A program made the position numbers and the translations under genes. Under the pieces are notes generated by a model, which made no database searches, was not told the origin of the DNA, and saw only the letters and a program-made list of their open reading frames with translations. Below, in pieces: positions 30,203 to 40,600 of a stretch of 64,000 nucleotides of DNA; positions within the stretch are counted from its first letter, which is position 1, and each line of letters starts with the position of its first letter. Source of the DNA: Kalmanozyma brasiliensis GHG001 (taxonomy: Eukaryota; Basidiomycota; Ustilaginomycetes; Ustilaginales); contig NW_015961959.1 in assembly GCF_000497045.1 (NCBI RefSeq), forward strand, positions 1 to 64,000, read 5' to 3'.

Positions 30203-31531
30203 CTATGACGATTGAAAGCGTTCGATGAGTCTGAGACATTTGCCGTTAGGAGCGACACCTTGCTCGTACCAGATGTAGTTGACGACGTCCCATTGCTGAT
30301 GGCGGATGGCGAGCTCGAGCCAGGACTGGTCCAGCTTGAGCAGCTCGGGATCAGAAATCCAATAACCTGGTAGCGGGATCTCTGTGACGGCCAGGGCACG
30401 TCGAAGCTCATCATCGGGCCGTGCTCCGCTTACGAGCAGATCCAAGAAATCGCGGGATCCGTTGCGGATGGCTATTCTGGCGGCGAACCCATCTTTGCGA
30501 TTTACATCCGCTTTGAAGACGAGCAGAAGACTTGCGAGAGCAAAAGCGCGACGTTGCGCCGCCATGGCCATACCAAATCCATCGTGCGACGATGCATCTG
30601 CGCCGTGAACGTGAAGCAAGAAAAGGAGCGTGTGGAGATCCTCTGCGCTCGGCACAGGTCCTACCTTGGCTTTGAGGTGCTCGCCCTGCGGCTCAGTGTC
30701 GAGCCTCCAGTATGCGTTAGCCAACATCCTTATCAGCTTCGACATCCAGATTGGGAATCTTGCGTCCTCCTCCGCCTGATCCCTTGCGATAGACGAAGAT
30801 TGATCGCAGCGCTTCCTTTTCTTGCTCGGTCGAGACCCGCTCGCCGACTCTGCTGTGTCGTTGGCTACGTCCATGAAGTCGTCTTTGTAGCCAAAGTGGT
30901 CGATGTGGCGGAAGATCCTCTTGGGCAATTGGGGTCTGATCGCCAGCACTTCGGCTACAGCATGTTTGTAATCGAATCCCGCTCTGATGGGATCGTCCGT
31001 CTCCGATCGATTCAGTGGAGGGAAGCGTGGGAGATTGTCACGCGACGGTAGTGCCAAGTCGAGATCAGTGATCTGCGTCAGCCATCCCTCGGCGCGATCC
31101 ACCACTTGCTCCAACATCGGCACGGTGGCGATGCCAAACTCGGCAGCAAAGGTGAGCACATCCAGATGGTGCGTACTGATCAGAGACAGATTGCAATCTG
31201 TCGGCTTGAACGGAGTGCCGTCGCGGTCGAATGTGGCCAGGCGACTGGCGAGGCTAGCACAATCTCTGTGCTTGCGTTGGCGGCATGGTTCTGATGCCGC
31301 GACGGCAATAAAGTGGTCAATCCAGCGTCCGAGAATGTAGTCGGCTTTGTCAATGGTGGCTGCGCTGCTGCAGACTTGGCGAAAGAACCGACTGGTGACT
31401 GGGAATGCGGAAGAGCGGGAATAGACCAAGATCCGGTGAATGATCTCGATGGGAAGATTTTTGATCCCAACAGGCCTTCGCTCTTCCGAACTGATGAGAA
31501 GCGGTTGCGCCCCACCTCGGCCTGCACTCAT
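30203..31531 (-). CDS. F-box-like protein with degenerate ankyrin repeats
   Basis: The 442-residue protein has no clear orthologue that I recognise. Residues 22-50 (IKNLPIEIIHRILVYSRS, followed by PVTSRFFRQVC) fit a minimal F-box helix set, the Skp1-binding module of SCF ubiquitin ligases. Towards the C terminus, LLFLLHVHGADASSHDGFGMAMAAQRRAFALASLLLVFKADVNRKDGFAARIAIRNG and SWLELAIRHQQWDVVNYIWYEQG have ankyrin-like helix pairs ending in GAD/KAD. A basic patch (SRPSKKRKRC) near residue 240 could be a nuclear signal. The start is the ATG at 31531. A role as a substrate adaptor is inference only. Confidence 0.6.
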   Translation of the reverse strand: MSAGRGGAQPLLISSEERRPVGIKNLPIEIIHRILVYSRSSAFPVTSRFFRQVCSSAATIDKADYILGRWIDHFIAVAASEPCRQRKHRDCASLASRLATFDRDGTPFKPTDCNLSLISTHHLDVLTFAAEFGIATVPMLEQVVDRAEGWLTQITDLDLALPSRDNLPRFPPLNRSETDDPIRAGFDYKHAVAEVLAIRPQLPKRIFRHIDHFGYKDDFMDVANDTAESASGSRPSKKRKRCDQSSSIARDQAEEDARFPIWMSKLIRMLANAYWRLDTEPQGEHLKAKVGPVPSAEDLHTLLFLLHVHGADASSHDGFGMAMAAQRRAFALASLLLVFKADVNRKDGFAARIAIRNGSRDFLDLLVSGARPDDELRRALAVTEIPLPGYWISDPELLKLDQSWLELAIRHQQWDVVNYIWYEQGVAPNGKCLRLIERFQSS

Positions 31532-31746
31532 ACGGGATGAATGCTGGCAGACCGAGTTGCTGCTTGAGGTGGTTGGTAGAAGACTAGCCTCAGAACGGCG
31601 TTGGTCAAAGTTTGCTGTTCCTGGTCAACCTTGACGTGCAGGCCAGGGTCTTCCAAAAATTTAAGGCTCAGCCTCCACATCTCTCGTAGATCTGGCAAGA
31701 TCGCCCGATCTTTTCAAAAGAAAAAGAAAAAGAAAAGAAATCCGCG

Positions 31747-31962
31747 AAAAAATCGAATGAATTTATTCACGATCACGGATTCACCATCCATCCAGATCCA
31801 TCCGGGAGGCTTATACACCATCTCTGGATGCAAAAACATAGTTGCTTTCCGTAGAAAGCGTCTCTTCTGAGCGTTGTAGAGCCATCCATCTGCTGGGGCA
31901 CTGCTAATCTTCTCTGTATCGTTTATTTTTAGATCATATGTCAAGCCCCTTTCGGGGCCGAC
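31747..31962 (-). ncRNA. U6 snRNA-like locus, copy A
   Basis: The minus strand carries the U6 hallmarks in order. A 5' stem-loop GGCCCC-GAAA-GGGGCU is followed by ACATATGATCTAAAA and then AACGATACAGAGAAGATTAG, identical to the universal U6 core with the ACAGAGA box and the start of the AGC triad. The internal stem-loop that follows differs from standard U6 (CCA-GCAGA-UGG upper stem instead of CCU-GCGCA-AGG) and is closed by GCC/GGC. Further on are a perfect GCTTTC-TACG-GAAAGC hairpin, a T5 run (31832-31836), an 8-bp hairpin CATCCAGA/TCTGGATG and a T6 run (31747-31752) exactly where similarity to copy B ends. The transcript would be about 131 nt (to T5) or 216 nt (to T6). U6 ancestry is firm; function as the main U6 is doubtful. 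Confidence 0.75.
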
Positions 31963-31975
31963 AAACGATGGTTCC
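31755..31975 (-). repeat. Conserved block A, direct repeat of 60087-60314
   Basis: About 220 bp matching 60087-60314 in the same orientation, roughly 90% identical by eye with small indels. Conservation starts about 13 nt upstream of the proposed U6-like transcript (GGAACCATCG) and stops at the 3' T run. Weaker similarity continues about 50 bp further upstream, where a Pol III promoter would lie. Confidence 0.9.
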
Positions 31976-32871
31976 GGTCGAAGAGGATGTCAAGCAAGTT
32001 TGGGTGTGCGCGGTTTAGCAAGGTGCCGTGAAGATAATTGGGCGAAAAGGATCATGTCGAACGAGCCGGAGAGCAAGCGGCAGCACGGCGGAGTATGGTG
32101 AAGAGCCTAACATACTTGTGCTGCCTTCTCGATGTCGCTCTGACGACTTTGCTGGTCTTGGGCAAGACCATTAGTGCCTCGCTCTAACAAGACTTCAGCG
32201 GTGAAGAATTTGCTGGCGTTGAAACATGGCGTTGGTGATCCGGGAACTTTGATTTGCATACCATGCCAGTCGACCTCGCTTGCTTGCTTGCGTGCACCCG
32301 CAGCCACAAACAAGACTGTCTGATATTCATGTCGGCATCATGTTCAGCTGACAGGATCTGCGCTAATGCACACAGGGGATCAGATGAGGTTCAAGCGTCC
32401 CAGCATTCGAAGACACAGCACAGCTTGACGGCAGCGCTTGACTCGAAGGGCAAGAATCTTGTACGACCCTACGGCTCTCGGCAACCGAGCAGATCCGGTC
32501 ACCGTGTGAAATTGTGTGACTGGCAGCCTGCAGAATTTCAAACTGTGCAGCGCGGCGGTGAGTTGGTTAGTCGCCCTTTTCACGTTCAGCCCAGTCACAT
32601 CCGCGCGGGCCGTCGAGACCAACACGCTTCCTTCCCTCTCTCCGCTCCGCTAGCATTGTTCGCTCGCCCTCCTTCTCCGCACTCAGCACCCTCTCTCTCC
32701 GCAGTTCGCTTGTCGCTAGCCGGTACAGTGCCGTCCCCCCCCCGCATCCCCGTTTGGTCCTCCGCCCTTCTTCCAAACAGGTCACAGCTAGCCCACACAC
32801 CAACCGACCACCACTTTCGCAACCAATACAACGCTCTCTCGCCCTCGAGCTTCTTCGGGACGATCGTATTG

Positions 32872-35378
32872 ATGTTGTTGAGCAGACAACGAAAGGGTCT
32901 CGAGGTAAGTCAGCCGCTATACTGTGTTTCCGCGACTGTTCATCGCTGACACCTTCTCAACCATCCTCGCCTCCAGCTTCTTTCCCGCGCTTCGTCCTCG
33001 CAAACCATCCTGCAACGCGTCGCTGCTCCTCGATCCTTGCACACATCCTCACCAGCCATGTTCGCTCTCACTCCTTGGCGCGGCACGCCAGGCACACAGC
33101 CAAAAACTTTCAGTCAGCAGAGGAATCTTCCCCGTCTGCCTGTACCCACTCTCGAGCAGACCTTCGACAAGTACCTCAAGTCGCTCTCGCCTTTCCTTCA
33201 CCAGCTCGAAGAGCAGGGCAAGCTCGAGGGCAGCACAGCCGAAAAGGAGATCGCGAAACGCAAGCAGTGGGTGCAGGACTTCCTCGCAAAGGGCGCTCTC
33301 GGTCCAAAACTCCAGCAAAGGTTGGTCGACGTCGACCGCACCACCGATAACAACTGGCTCGATGACCGATGGTGGCTTCAGAAGGCCTACCACGAGTGGC
33401 GCGTGCCCCTCATGATCAACAGCAACTGGTGGCTCATGTTCACCCACGACCAGAACATGCCCACCGAGACTGGCCAGCACAAAGGTCACGACGCTTACCC
33501 CATCACTGGTCTCGGCTCCCAGAACTGGAACGACGCTGCCTGGGGCATTCGACGTGCCGCTTGGCTCGCATCGCGCTTCCTGCAGTTCAAGGTTCGACTG
33601 GACAAGTGAGTAATGCAGCCCGTGCAATCTAGGATGTCGTTTACCAGACGAACCGCTGACAGCCTCTCCTACTTCTCTGTCCCCTTTCTGACCTTTCTCT
33701 TTTCCTTGCACCGGGATAGCGAGGACATCATGCCTGACTCTTCCCGTGCCGGTCCGTTCTGCATGCACCAGTACACTCGGTGAGTTACCGAGCAGCGCGC
33801 TGACCTCGTCCCCTTTCCCTTTCCTCTTTACTCTCGAACACGCTCACTGACCATCAGCTCGCTGGTTCAATCGTCCCGCCCGCAGACTGTTCGGCATCAC
33901 ACGCATCCCTGCGCTTCCCCACGACTGGAACACTGCGACACCACACCCGGCCACCGCACGACACATCACCGTGATTGTGCGCGACAACTACTACGAGCTC
34001 GAGGTCATGCGAAAGGACGGCACCTTGCTCGGCGTTGATTCGATCGAGAAGGCCTTCTGGGACATTGTCGCTGACGCACAGAAGGGCGATGGTGCTGGCG
34101 TCGGTGTGCTCAGCTCCGACAACCGCGACACGTGGACCAAGGTAAGTCCTTCTCCTTGCAGAATGGCAATCGTCTCTATGACGCCCTACTGACCACTACT
34201 CGAATCCCTCATGCCTCTCCTCACAGACCCGCGAGCACCTCCTCAGCGTGTCACCCGTCAATCGCAAGAGCATCAACTCGGTCGAAGACAGTCTCCTCTG
34301 CGTTTCGCTCGACTCCAGCGTCTTGGCTCTCTCGGCGGATCACCCTGCGGTTGCTCACGCGTGCACCCCGCAATGGGTCGATGCGCTGGCACGCAACGTC
34401 AGCGGTGCTGGACGAGGCGGACACAATCGATGGTTCGACAAGGCGCTCACCATCGTTGTGGAGCCCAACGGACGTGCAGGTATCATGGGCGAGCACTCGC
34501 CCTGTGACGCGCTCATTCCCAGTATCCTCTGCGACTATGCCGCTGCCGAGCCATGCCCTCCTCCTGGGTCTAGCGTGCCCGCCGAGGTGAGCTCGCCCAA
34601 CGAGTCGGCCGGCTGGAAGAAGCTCGAGTGGGCCATTGACGACTCGACCAAGCAGTCGATCCAGCAGTCCGAGGCAGCCGCTCTGCAGGCGGCTCAGGAG
34701 TCGGACATCCGCACGCTCTGGTACGACGAGTATGGAGCTGATTGGATCAAGAAGGTGGGCAAGCACAGTCCCGATGCGTACCTGCAGATGGCGCTTCAGC
34801 TGGCCTATGCCAAGTCGCACGGTTACCAGGTGTCGACCTACGAGACGGCTTCAACTCGACTCTTCAAGCACGGTCGCACGGATGTGATCCGCTCGTTCAG
34901 CGACGAGGCGTACCAATTCGTCCGCGGTGTGCGCGAAGGCAAGGACGCCAAGACGCTCTACGCCCTGCTCACTGCCGCCACCAAATCGCACAACACCCAG
35001 ACCCGCGAGAGCTCGACCGGCAAGGGTATCGACCGCCACATGACCGGTCTCCGCCTCCTTCTTCGCGCAGAAGACGGTGAGACACCCGCCATCTTCAGCG
35101 ACCCACTCTTTGGCGAATCCCAGTCGTGGCGTCTCAGCACGAGCGGTCTCAGCGCTGGCGACCGCTTCGCAGGCACAGGCTTCGGTACTGGCTATCCCAC
35201 CGAGTCGTACGGCATCAACTATCTCGCCGGCGCCCAATTGCTCAAGTTCGGCATCGAGTCCAAGAACGGCGCTACGACCGGATTCGCAAAGTCGCTGGTA
35301 GAGGCGCTGCGTGACATGCGCAAGATCTGCGAGCAAGGTGGACCCCCGCCTGGCGCTACGGAGGCTCCCAAGCTTTGA
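32872..35378 (+). CDS. CAT2: Carnitine O-acetyltransferase, five exons
   Basis: This enzyme transfers acetyl groups between CoA and carnitine for shuttling between peroxisomes, mitochondria and cytosol. The exons are 32872-32904, 32977-33605, 33720-33779, 33886-34141 and 34227-35378, which join to exactly 710 codons (709 residues). Each intron has a GT donor (GTAAGT or GTGAGT) and a CTGAC-type branch site. The acceptor at 33885 is chosen over one at 33857 because only it restores HQYTRLFGITRIP. Family blocks are LPRLPVPTLEQTFDKYLKSL, NNWLDDRWW, MINSNWW and AGIMGEHSPCDALIPS with the catalytic His. Exons 1-2 before MFALTPW encode an Arg/Ser-rich, acid-poor mitochondrial presequence. The ATG at 33058 would give a form without it. 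The C terminus is PKL, a weak PTS1-like tripeptide. Confidence 0.93.
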
Positions 35379-35727
35379 TGCAAGTATGTCAACAGCCTTC
35401 GAGTAATAGAATGAAAATGTGACATTGAGCTTCTGACGAATTCGAGAGCGATGGCTGTGTGAGGCTGAATGCGCGACGCTACTGGATGCTGAGACGACGA
35501 CGCACCGAGTTACCCGATGAAGAGGCCACTTGCGGTCGACAAGCATCCTCCTCTAGGCGTTGACAAAAATACAAAGATGTGAGATTTTCGTGTGTATTGC
35601 CGGGATTGCCGATTGGCGTCATAGAATGCCCGCGGTGATTGTGAATCATCGACCGTGCACTTTGTTCTTATCGAACCACCATCGCATCGGACCGTCATCC
35701 TCGTCTTGATCCATCTTGTCCATCACC
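35379..35727. other. Intergenic region between carnitine acetyltransferase and Pcs60 genes
   Basis: 349 bp between two plus-strand genes. It must hold the terminator of the first and the promoter of the second; no specific element is recognised. Confidence 0.45.
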
Positions 35728-37302
35728 ATGGCTAATCTCATGACCGTCTTCGCCCCTCGGGATGGCCTCGAGGCTACACAGACCGCTATCATCCTCCCGC
35801 CTTCGTCTCCGACGCCGTTCACCTTCACCTATGCTCGTCTTCACGAGCTCGTTCTTGACCTTCAGGCACAGCTGGCGTCGTTCAACCTAGCCCCCGGAAC
35901 CTCGGTCAGCTCTTCGCTCATCAACGGTATCGAGTTCACCCTCGCTTTCCTGGCAACGGGCGCTGAGAGGCTCGTAGCTGCCCCTCTCAACCCAAACTAT
36001 TCGCAGGGAGAGGTTGAGTTCTACCTGCAGGACACCAAGTCACAGCTGCTGCTCCTTCCCAAGGGTGCGCTCAAGGCGGGTCACCCAGCTCTAGAAGCAG
36101 CCAAGAAGAGCGGCGGTGTCGATGCCGTCGAGATCATCTTTGACCCGAGAGGCGTCGGAAGCGTGTCGCTGGTGCGTGCCGATGGCAGCAAGGTCGGCAA
36201 GAACTCGCAGATCCGCAAGCCGCAGGACGAAGATGTTGCTCTGGTGCTGCACACGAGCGGTACCACCGGCAGACCCAAGGGCGTACCTCTGACGCACAAA
36301 AATCTCTACACGACTATGGGCAACATCATCGGCACCTACAATCTCACGCCCGTCGACCGCACCTACCTCGTCATGCCGCTCTTCCACGTCCACGGTCTGC
36401 TGTGTGGTCTGCTGGCCACCCTTCTGTCCGGCGGTAGCGCCGTCATCCCTCCCAAATTCTCGGCAAGTGTGTTCTGGAACGAGCTGTCTAGCAACAATTG
36501 CAACTGGTATACCGCTGTGCCGACGATTCACCAGATGCTACTCAACTCTCCGCTCCCCGACCCAGTGCCCAAGCTGCGCTTCATCCGATCGTGCTCGTCC
36601 GCGCTGTCGCCTTCGACCTTCCACTCGATCGAGAAGACGTTCAAGGCACCCGTGCTCGAGGCGTACGCCATGACCGAGGCGGCACATCAGATGACGTCGA
36701 ACCCGCTGCCGCCGGCCAAGCGCAAGCCTGGCACTGTCGGTATTGGCCACGGTGTTGAGATCCGCATCCTCGACGAGCAGGGACGCGAAGTGCCGCAGGG
36801 CACCATTGGTGAGGTCTGCGTTCGCGGAGCCAACGTCACTAAAGGCTACCTAAACAACCCCAAGGCCAACGAGGAGTCGTTCGTGACGCTGGCTGAGAAC
36901 AAGGGCTTCTTCCGAACCGGCGACCAGGGCCGCAAGGACGCCGACGGCTACGTCGAGCTCGTGGGCCGCATCAAGGAGCTCATCAACCGATCTGGCGAAA
37001 AGATCAGCCCACTCGAAGTCGACGCTGCGCTGCTCGCTGTCGAGGGCGTGAAGGAAGCCGTCTCGTTTGCCATGCCCGACAAGCTCTATGGTGAAAAGGT
37101 CGGCGCCGTCGTCATCCTCCACAAGGGCAAGGAGAGTCTAGGTGAGAAGGAGATCCAGCAGGCCATGCAGGGCAAGCTCACCAAGTTCAAGATCCCAGAA
37201 CGCATCTGGATCACCGACGCCATTCCTAAGACGGCGACCGGCAAGATCCAGAGGAAGAATGTCGCTGCCACCTTCCTCAGGAAGGACGGCGCCAAGTTGT
37301 AA
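35728..37302 (+). CDS. PCS60: Peroxisomal AMP-dependent acyl/oxalyl-CoA synthetase (Pcs60 type)
   Basis: This ATP-dependent CoA ligase of the ANL superfamily has 524 residues and no intron. The AMP-binding P-loop LHTSGTTGRPKGVPLTH is near residue 175. AYAMTEAAHQM is the A5 motif, and GFFRTGDQG with GYVELVGRIKELINRSGEKISP forms the hinge. TATGKIQRKNV holds the C-domain catalytic lysine. The C terminus is AKL, a good PTS1 signal. The closest known group is yeast Pcs60/Fat2 and plant AAE3, which act on oxalate; assignment to oxalate is inference. The start is the ATG at 35728 (MANLMTVFAPRD); four earlier codons open on TTG. It follows the carnitine acetyltransferase gene on the same strand. Confidence 0.92.
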   Translation: MANLMTVFAPRDGLEATQTAIILPPSSPTPFTFTYARLHELVLDLQAQLASFNLAPGTSVSSSLINGIEFTLAFLATGAERLVAAPLNPNYSQGEVEFYLQDTKSQLLLLPKGALKAGHPALEAAKKSGGVDAVEIIFDPRGVGSVSLVRADGSKVGKNSQIRKPQDEDVALVLHTSGTTGRPKGVPLTHKNLYTTMGNIIGTYNLTPVDRTYLVMPLFHVHGLLCGLLATLLSGGSAVIPPKFSASVFWNELSSNNCNWYTAVPTIHQMLLNSPLPDPVPKLRFIRSCSSALSPSTFHSIEKTFKAPVLEAYAMTEAAHQMTSNPLPPAKRKPGTVGIGHGVEIRILDEQGREVPQGTIGEVCVRGANVTKGYLNNPKANEESFVTLAENKGFFRTGDQGRKDADGYVELVGRIKELINRSGEKISPLEVDAALLAVEGVKEAVSFAMPDKLYGEKVGAVVILHKGKESLGEKEIQQAMQGKLTKFKIPERIWITDAIPKTATGKIQRKNVAATFLRKDGAKL

Positions 37303-37623
37303 AAGATACAAAAGGCATTCGATATGACTTGGCCGTCTTGCTCTTCTTCTCTGTCCCTTTCGAAATCTTACATGTTGGAAAAATCGAGTGTTGGTCTCGC
37401 GCGGTGAGAGTTGTCTGTGTGCTCTTGGGATGCAGCTCACGCGTCGCGCAAAGTGAGAGACTGTCGAAGCTGAGCCTGGAATCGAGCTGGTCAGGACCCT
37501 GAGACCGAAGCGCAGAAGAATTAATCGAATGGCTAAGCTGAGCTCTTGACGTCGGTTCCTCCCTCCGACGACCATCTCGGCTGCCACCTCCATCATCGGT
37601 ACTCTGCCGAACATTCTCTCACG
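37303..37623. other. Intergenic region upstream of POL3
   Basis: 321 bp between the Pcs60 stop and the POL3 start. It contains one ACGCGT box (37439-37444). Confidence 0.5.
37439..37444. promoter_or_regulatory. MCB-like ACGCGT box upstream of POL3
   Basis: ACGCGT, flanked by GCTC and CGCGC, lies about 180 bp upstream of the polymerase delta ATG. The same hexamer occurs twice upstream of MCM2. It is consistent with G1/S regulation but short enough to occur by chance. Confidence 0.4.
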
Positions 37624-40600
37624 ATGGCCCCTGTATCGACCTCAACCATCAGTCATCCCTCGGCAGGCCCGTCGTCGAGCAAGCGCAGAATCGATGAGCC
37701 ACATCAATCGGCATTCACCGATACACTGAAACGACTCAAGGAAGAAGCCGACTCGAATCAAGAGGTGGATGACCAAGCACTGTGGCCACGTCCCTATCTC
37801 GAGCCTCTGGATGTCGACAATGACGCTGTCACCTTCCAGCAGATCGACATTGAAGAGCACCAAGCAGTTGGTCAGCCACCCGCCATTCGCATGTATGGCG
37901 TCACTGCCGAGGGCCATTCAGTCTGCGCGCACATCCATGGCTTTCTTCCTTACTTCTACATTCACGCACCGCGCGGCTTCACTGCCAACACCTGCAATGA
38001 CTTCATCAACCATCTCAACGTCCTCTTCGGCGGGCGCACTGTCCACAAAGCGGAGATCGTCAGCAAGAAGAGTCTTATGGGCTACGCCGGCCAGGAGAAC
38101 GTTGCCTTTATCAAGCTCACCATCTCCGACCTTCGCAGCGTCCCAAGGATCCGTGGCTCATTCGAACGCGGCGAGATTGGCTTCCGAGACCTCTTCACAC
38201 CAGGCGATGCATGCCTCACCTACGAGAACATCGCATACACCCTGCGCTTCATGATCGACCTCAAGATCGTCGGCATGAACTGGATCCGCGTCCAGGCTGC
38301 CAACTACAAGCTGCGTCCAGATAGCCAAAAGATCTCTCACTGCCAGATAGAGCTCGACTGTAGCTGTGACGCCATCGTCTCCCATGCACCCGACGATGAC
38401 TGGTCGAAGATCGCTCCTCTCCGCATCCTTAGTTTCGATATCGAGTGTGCCGGTCGCAAAGGTGTCTTTCCAGAACCCTCGGTCGACCCCGTCATCCAGA
38501 TCGCCAACATGGTAACACGGCAGGGCGAATCGACACCCTTCGTCAAAAACGTCTTCACTCTCAACACGTGCTCTCACATCGTTGGCAGTCAGGTGCTCTC
38601 GTTCAACAAGGAGATCGACATGCTCGAGGCCTGGACCAAGTTTGTCCAAGAGGTCGATCCGGACGTGGTCATCGGCTACAACATTGCCAACTTCGATTTT
38701 CCCTACTTGCTCGATCGAGCGAAAGCGCTCAAGTCGACCAAGTTCGCATACCTCGGCCGTGAGCGAGGCGTTCGCACAGAAGCCAAGGACACCCACTTCT
38801 CCTCCAAAGCCTACGGCACGCGCGACTCGAAGAACACCGAACTGCAAGGTCGTCTTCAGCTCGATATGCTTCAAGTCATGCAGCGTGACTACAAGCTGCG
38901 GTCCTACTCGCTCAACTCGGTCTCGTTCGAGTTCCTCGGCGAGCAGAAGGAAGACGTGCACCACTCGCTCATCACCGAACTCCAAAATGCAGGCCCAGAA
39001 TCGCGACGACGTCTCGCAGTCTACTGTCTCAAGGATGCCTACCTCCCTCAGCGTCTCATGGATAAGCTCATGTGTTTCATCAACTATATCGAGATGGCCA
39101 GAGTGACGGGTGTTCCCTTCAACTACCTCCTCTCGCGCGGTCAGCAGATCAAGGTCGTGTCCCAGCTCTTCCGAAAGGCCAACGAGGACAACTACCTCGT
39201 CCCCGCTTACAAGGGCGAGGGAACCGAAGACCAGTACGAAGGCGCTACCGTTTTGGAGCCGAAGGCAGGATACTATGATCGACCTATCACCACGCTCGAT
39301 TTCGCCTCGCTGTACCCTTCCGTCATGATGGCGCACAACCTCTGCTACACCACATTGCTCGACAAGAAGACGATCGACCGACTCGAGCTCAAGCAGGACG
39401 ACGACTACGTAATCACGCCCAACAACAACTACTTTGCCACCAAGAAGCTTCGCAAGGGACTTCTTCCCACTGTCCTGGAGAACCTTCTCGCAGCTAGGAA
39501 GCGCGCCAAGGCCGATCTCAAGAAGGAGACAGACCCTTTCAAACGCGCTGTGCTCGACGGTCGTCAACTTGCACTCAAGATCAGTGCCAACTCGGTCTAC
39601 GGTTTCACTGGTGCCACCATCGGCAAGCTGCCCTGTCTCGAGATCTCGATGAGTACCACTGCCTACGGACGACAGATGATCGACCAGACCAAGGCGTACG
39701 TCGAAAGGCACTATACCATCGCCAACGGCTACGACCATGACGCCGAGGTCGTTTACGGTGACACGGATTCGGTCATGATCAAGTTCGGCACGCCCGACCT
39801 CGCCAAGGCGATGGAGCTGGGCGCCGAAGCAGCAGGTCTCGTCTCTAAGACCTTTGTCGACCCCATCAAGCTCGAGTTCGAGAAGGTCTACTTCCCTTAC
39901 CTTCTCATCAGCAAGAAACGCTACGCTGGTCTCTACTGGACCAAGACGGAAAAGTACGACAAGATGGACACCAAGGGAATCGAGACGGTGCGACGAGACA
40001 ACTGTCGGCTGGTGCAGACCGTCATCGATACGTGCCTACGAAAGATGCTCATCGACCGCGACGTCAAGGGTGCTGAAGAGTATGCCAAGAACATCATCTC
40101 GGATCTGCTGCAGAACAAGGTCGACATGTCGCAGCTCGTCATTACGAAAGCGCTCGCCAAGGCAGACTACGCGGCCAAGCAGGCACACGTTGAGCTGGCG
40201 GAACGGATGCGCAAGCGTGATGCTGGTTCAGCGCCTGCGTTGGGAGATCGTGTCGCCTATGTCATTGTCAAAGCCGCCAAGGGCGCTGCAGCGTACGAGC
40301 GGTCCGAGGACCCGATCTACGTGCTGGACCACAACATCCCCATCGACACACGATACTACCTCGAGAACCAGCTCTCCAAGCCGCTGCTGCGCATCTTCGA
40401 GCCCATCATGGGTCCCAAGGCCAACACGATGCTCACGGGCGAGCATACCCGTGTCGTCCAGGTGGCAACCTCCAACGTCGGTGCGCTCATGAAGTTTGCC
40501 GTCAAGACCGTCCAGTGTTTGGGATGCCGCACGCCGCTCAAGGACCAGAACATGCCTGTGTGCAAGAACTGCAGGCCCAAAGTCGCGCAGCTCTACCACG

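Larger units (their letters stand above)
31532..32871. other. Intergenic region containing U6-like locus A and the carnitine acetyltransferase promoter
   Basis: This holds the U6-like RNA locus (31747-31962, listed separately), an A/G-rich stretch just beyond its 3' end (about 31713-31740) and a run of nine C at 32735-32743. Frames at 31714-31944 (-) and 32254-32949 (+) do not look like real proteins. The rest near 32.6-32.87 kb is CT-rich and is the likely promoter/leader of the carnitine acetyltransferase gene. Confidence 0.5.

Noticed and set aside
31714..31944. A protein read from U6-like block A (TYDLKINDTEKIS...) with a partial match in block B
   Set aside because: The match breaks by frameshift after about 14 residues, while the nucleotide sequence and RNA stems stay conserved, so the block is not coding.
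33850..33885. Acceptor CCATCAG at 33851-33857 for the third carnitine acetyltransferase intron
   Set aside because: It puts exon 4 out of frame. The acceptor at 33885 restores the conserved QYTRLFGITRIP.
38158..39738. 526-codon minus-strand frame inside POL3
   Set aside because: Antisense shadow of the polymerase exonuclease and palm domains; no recognisable protein features.
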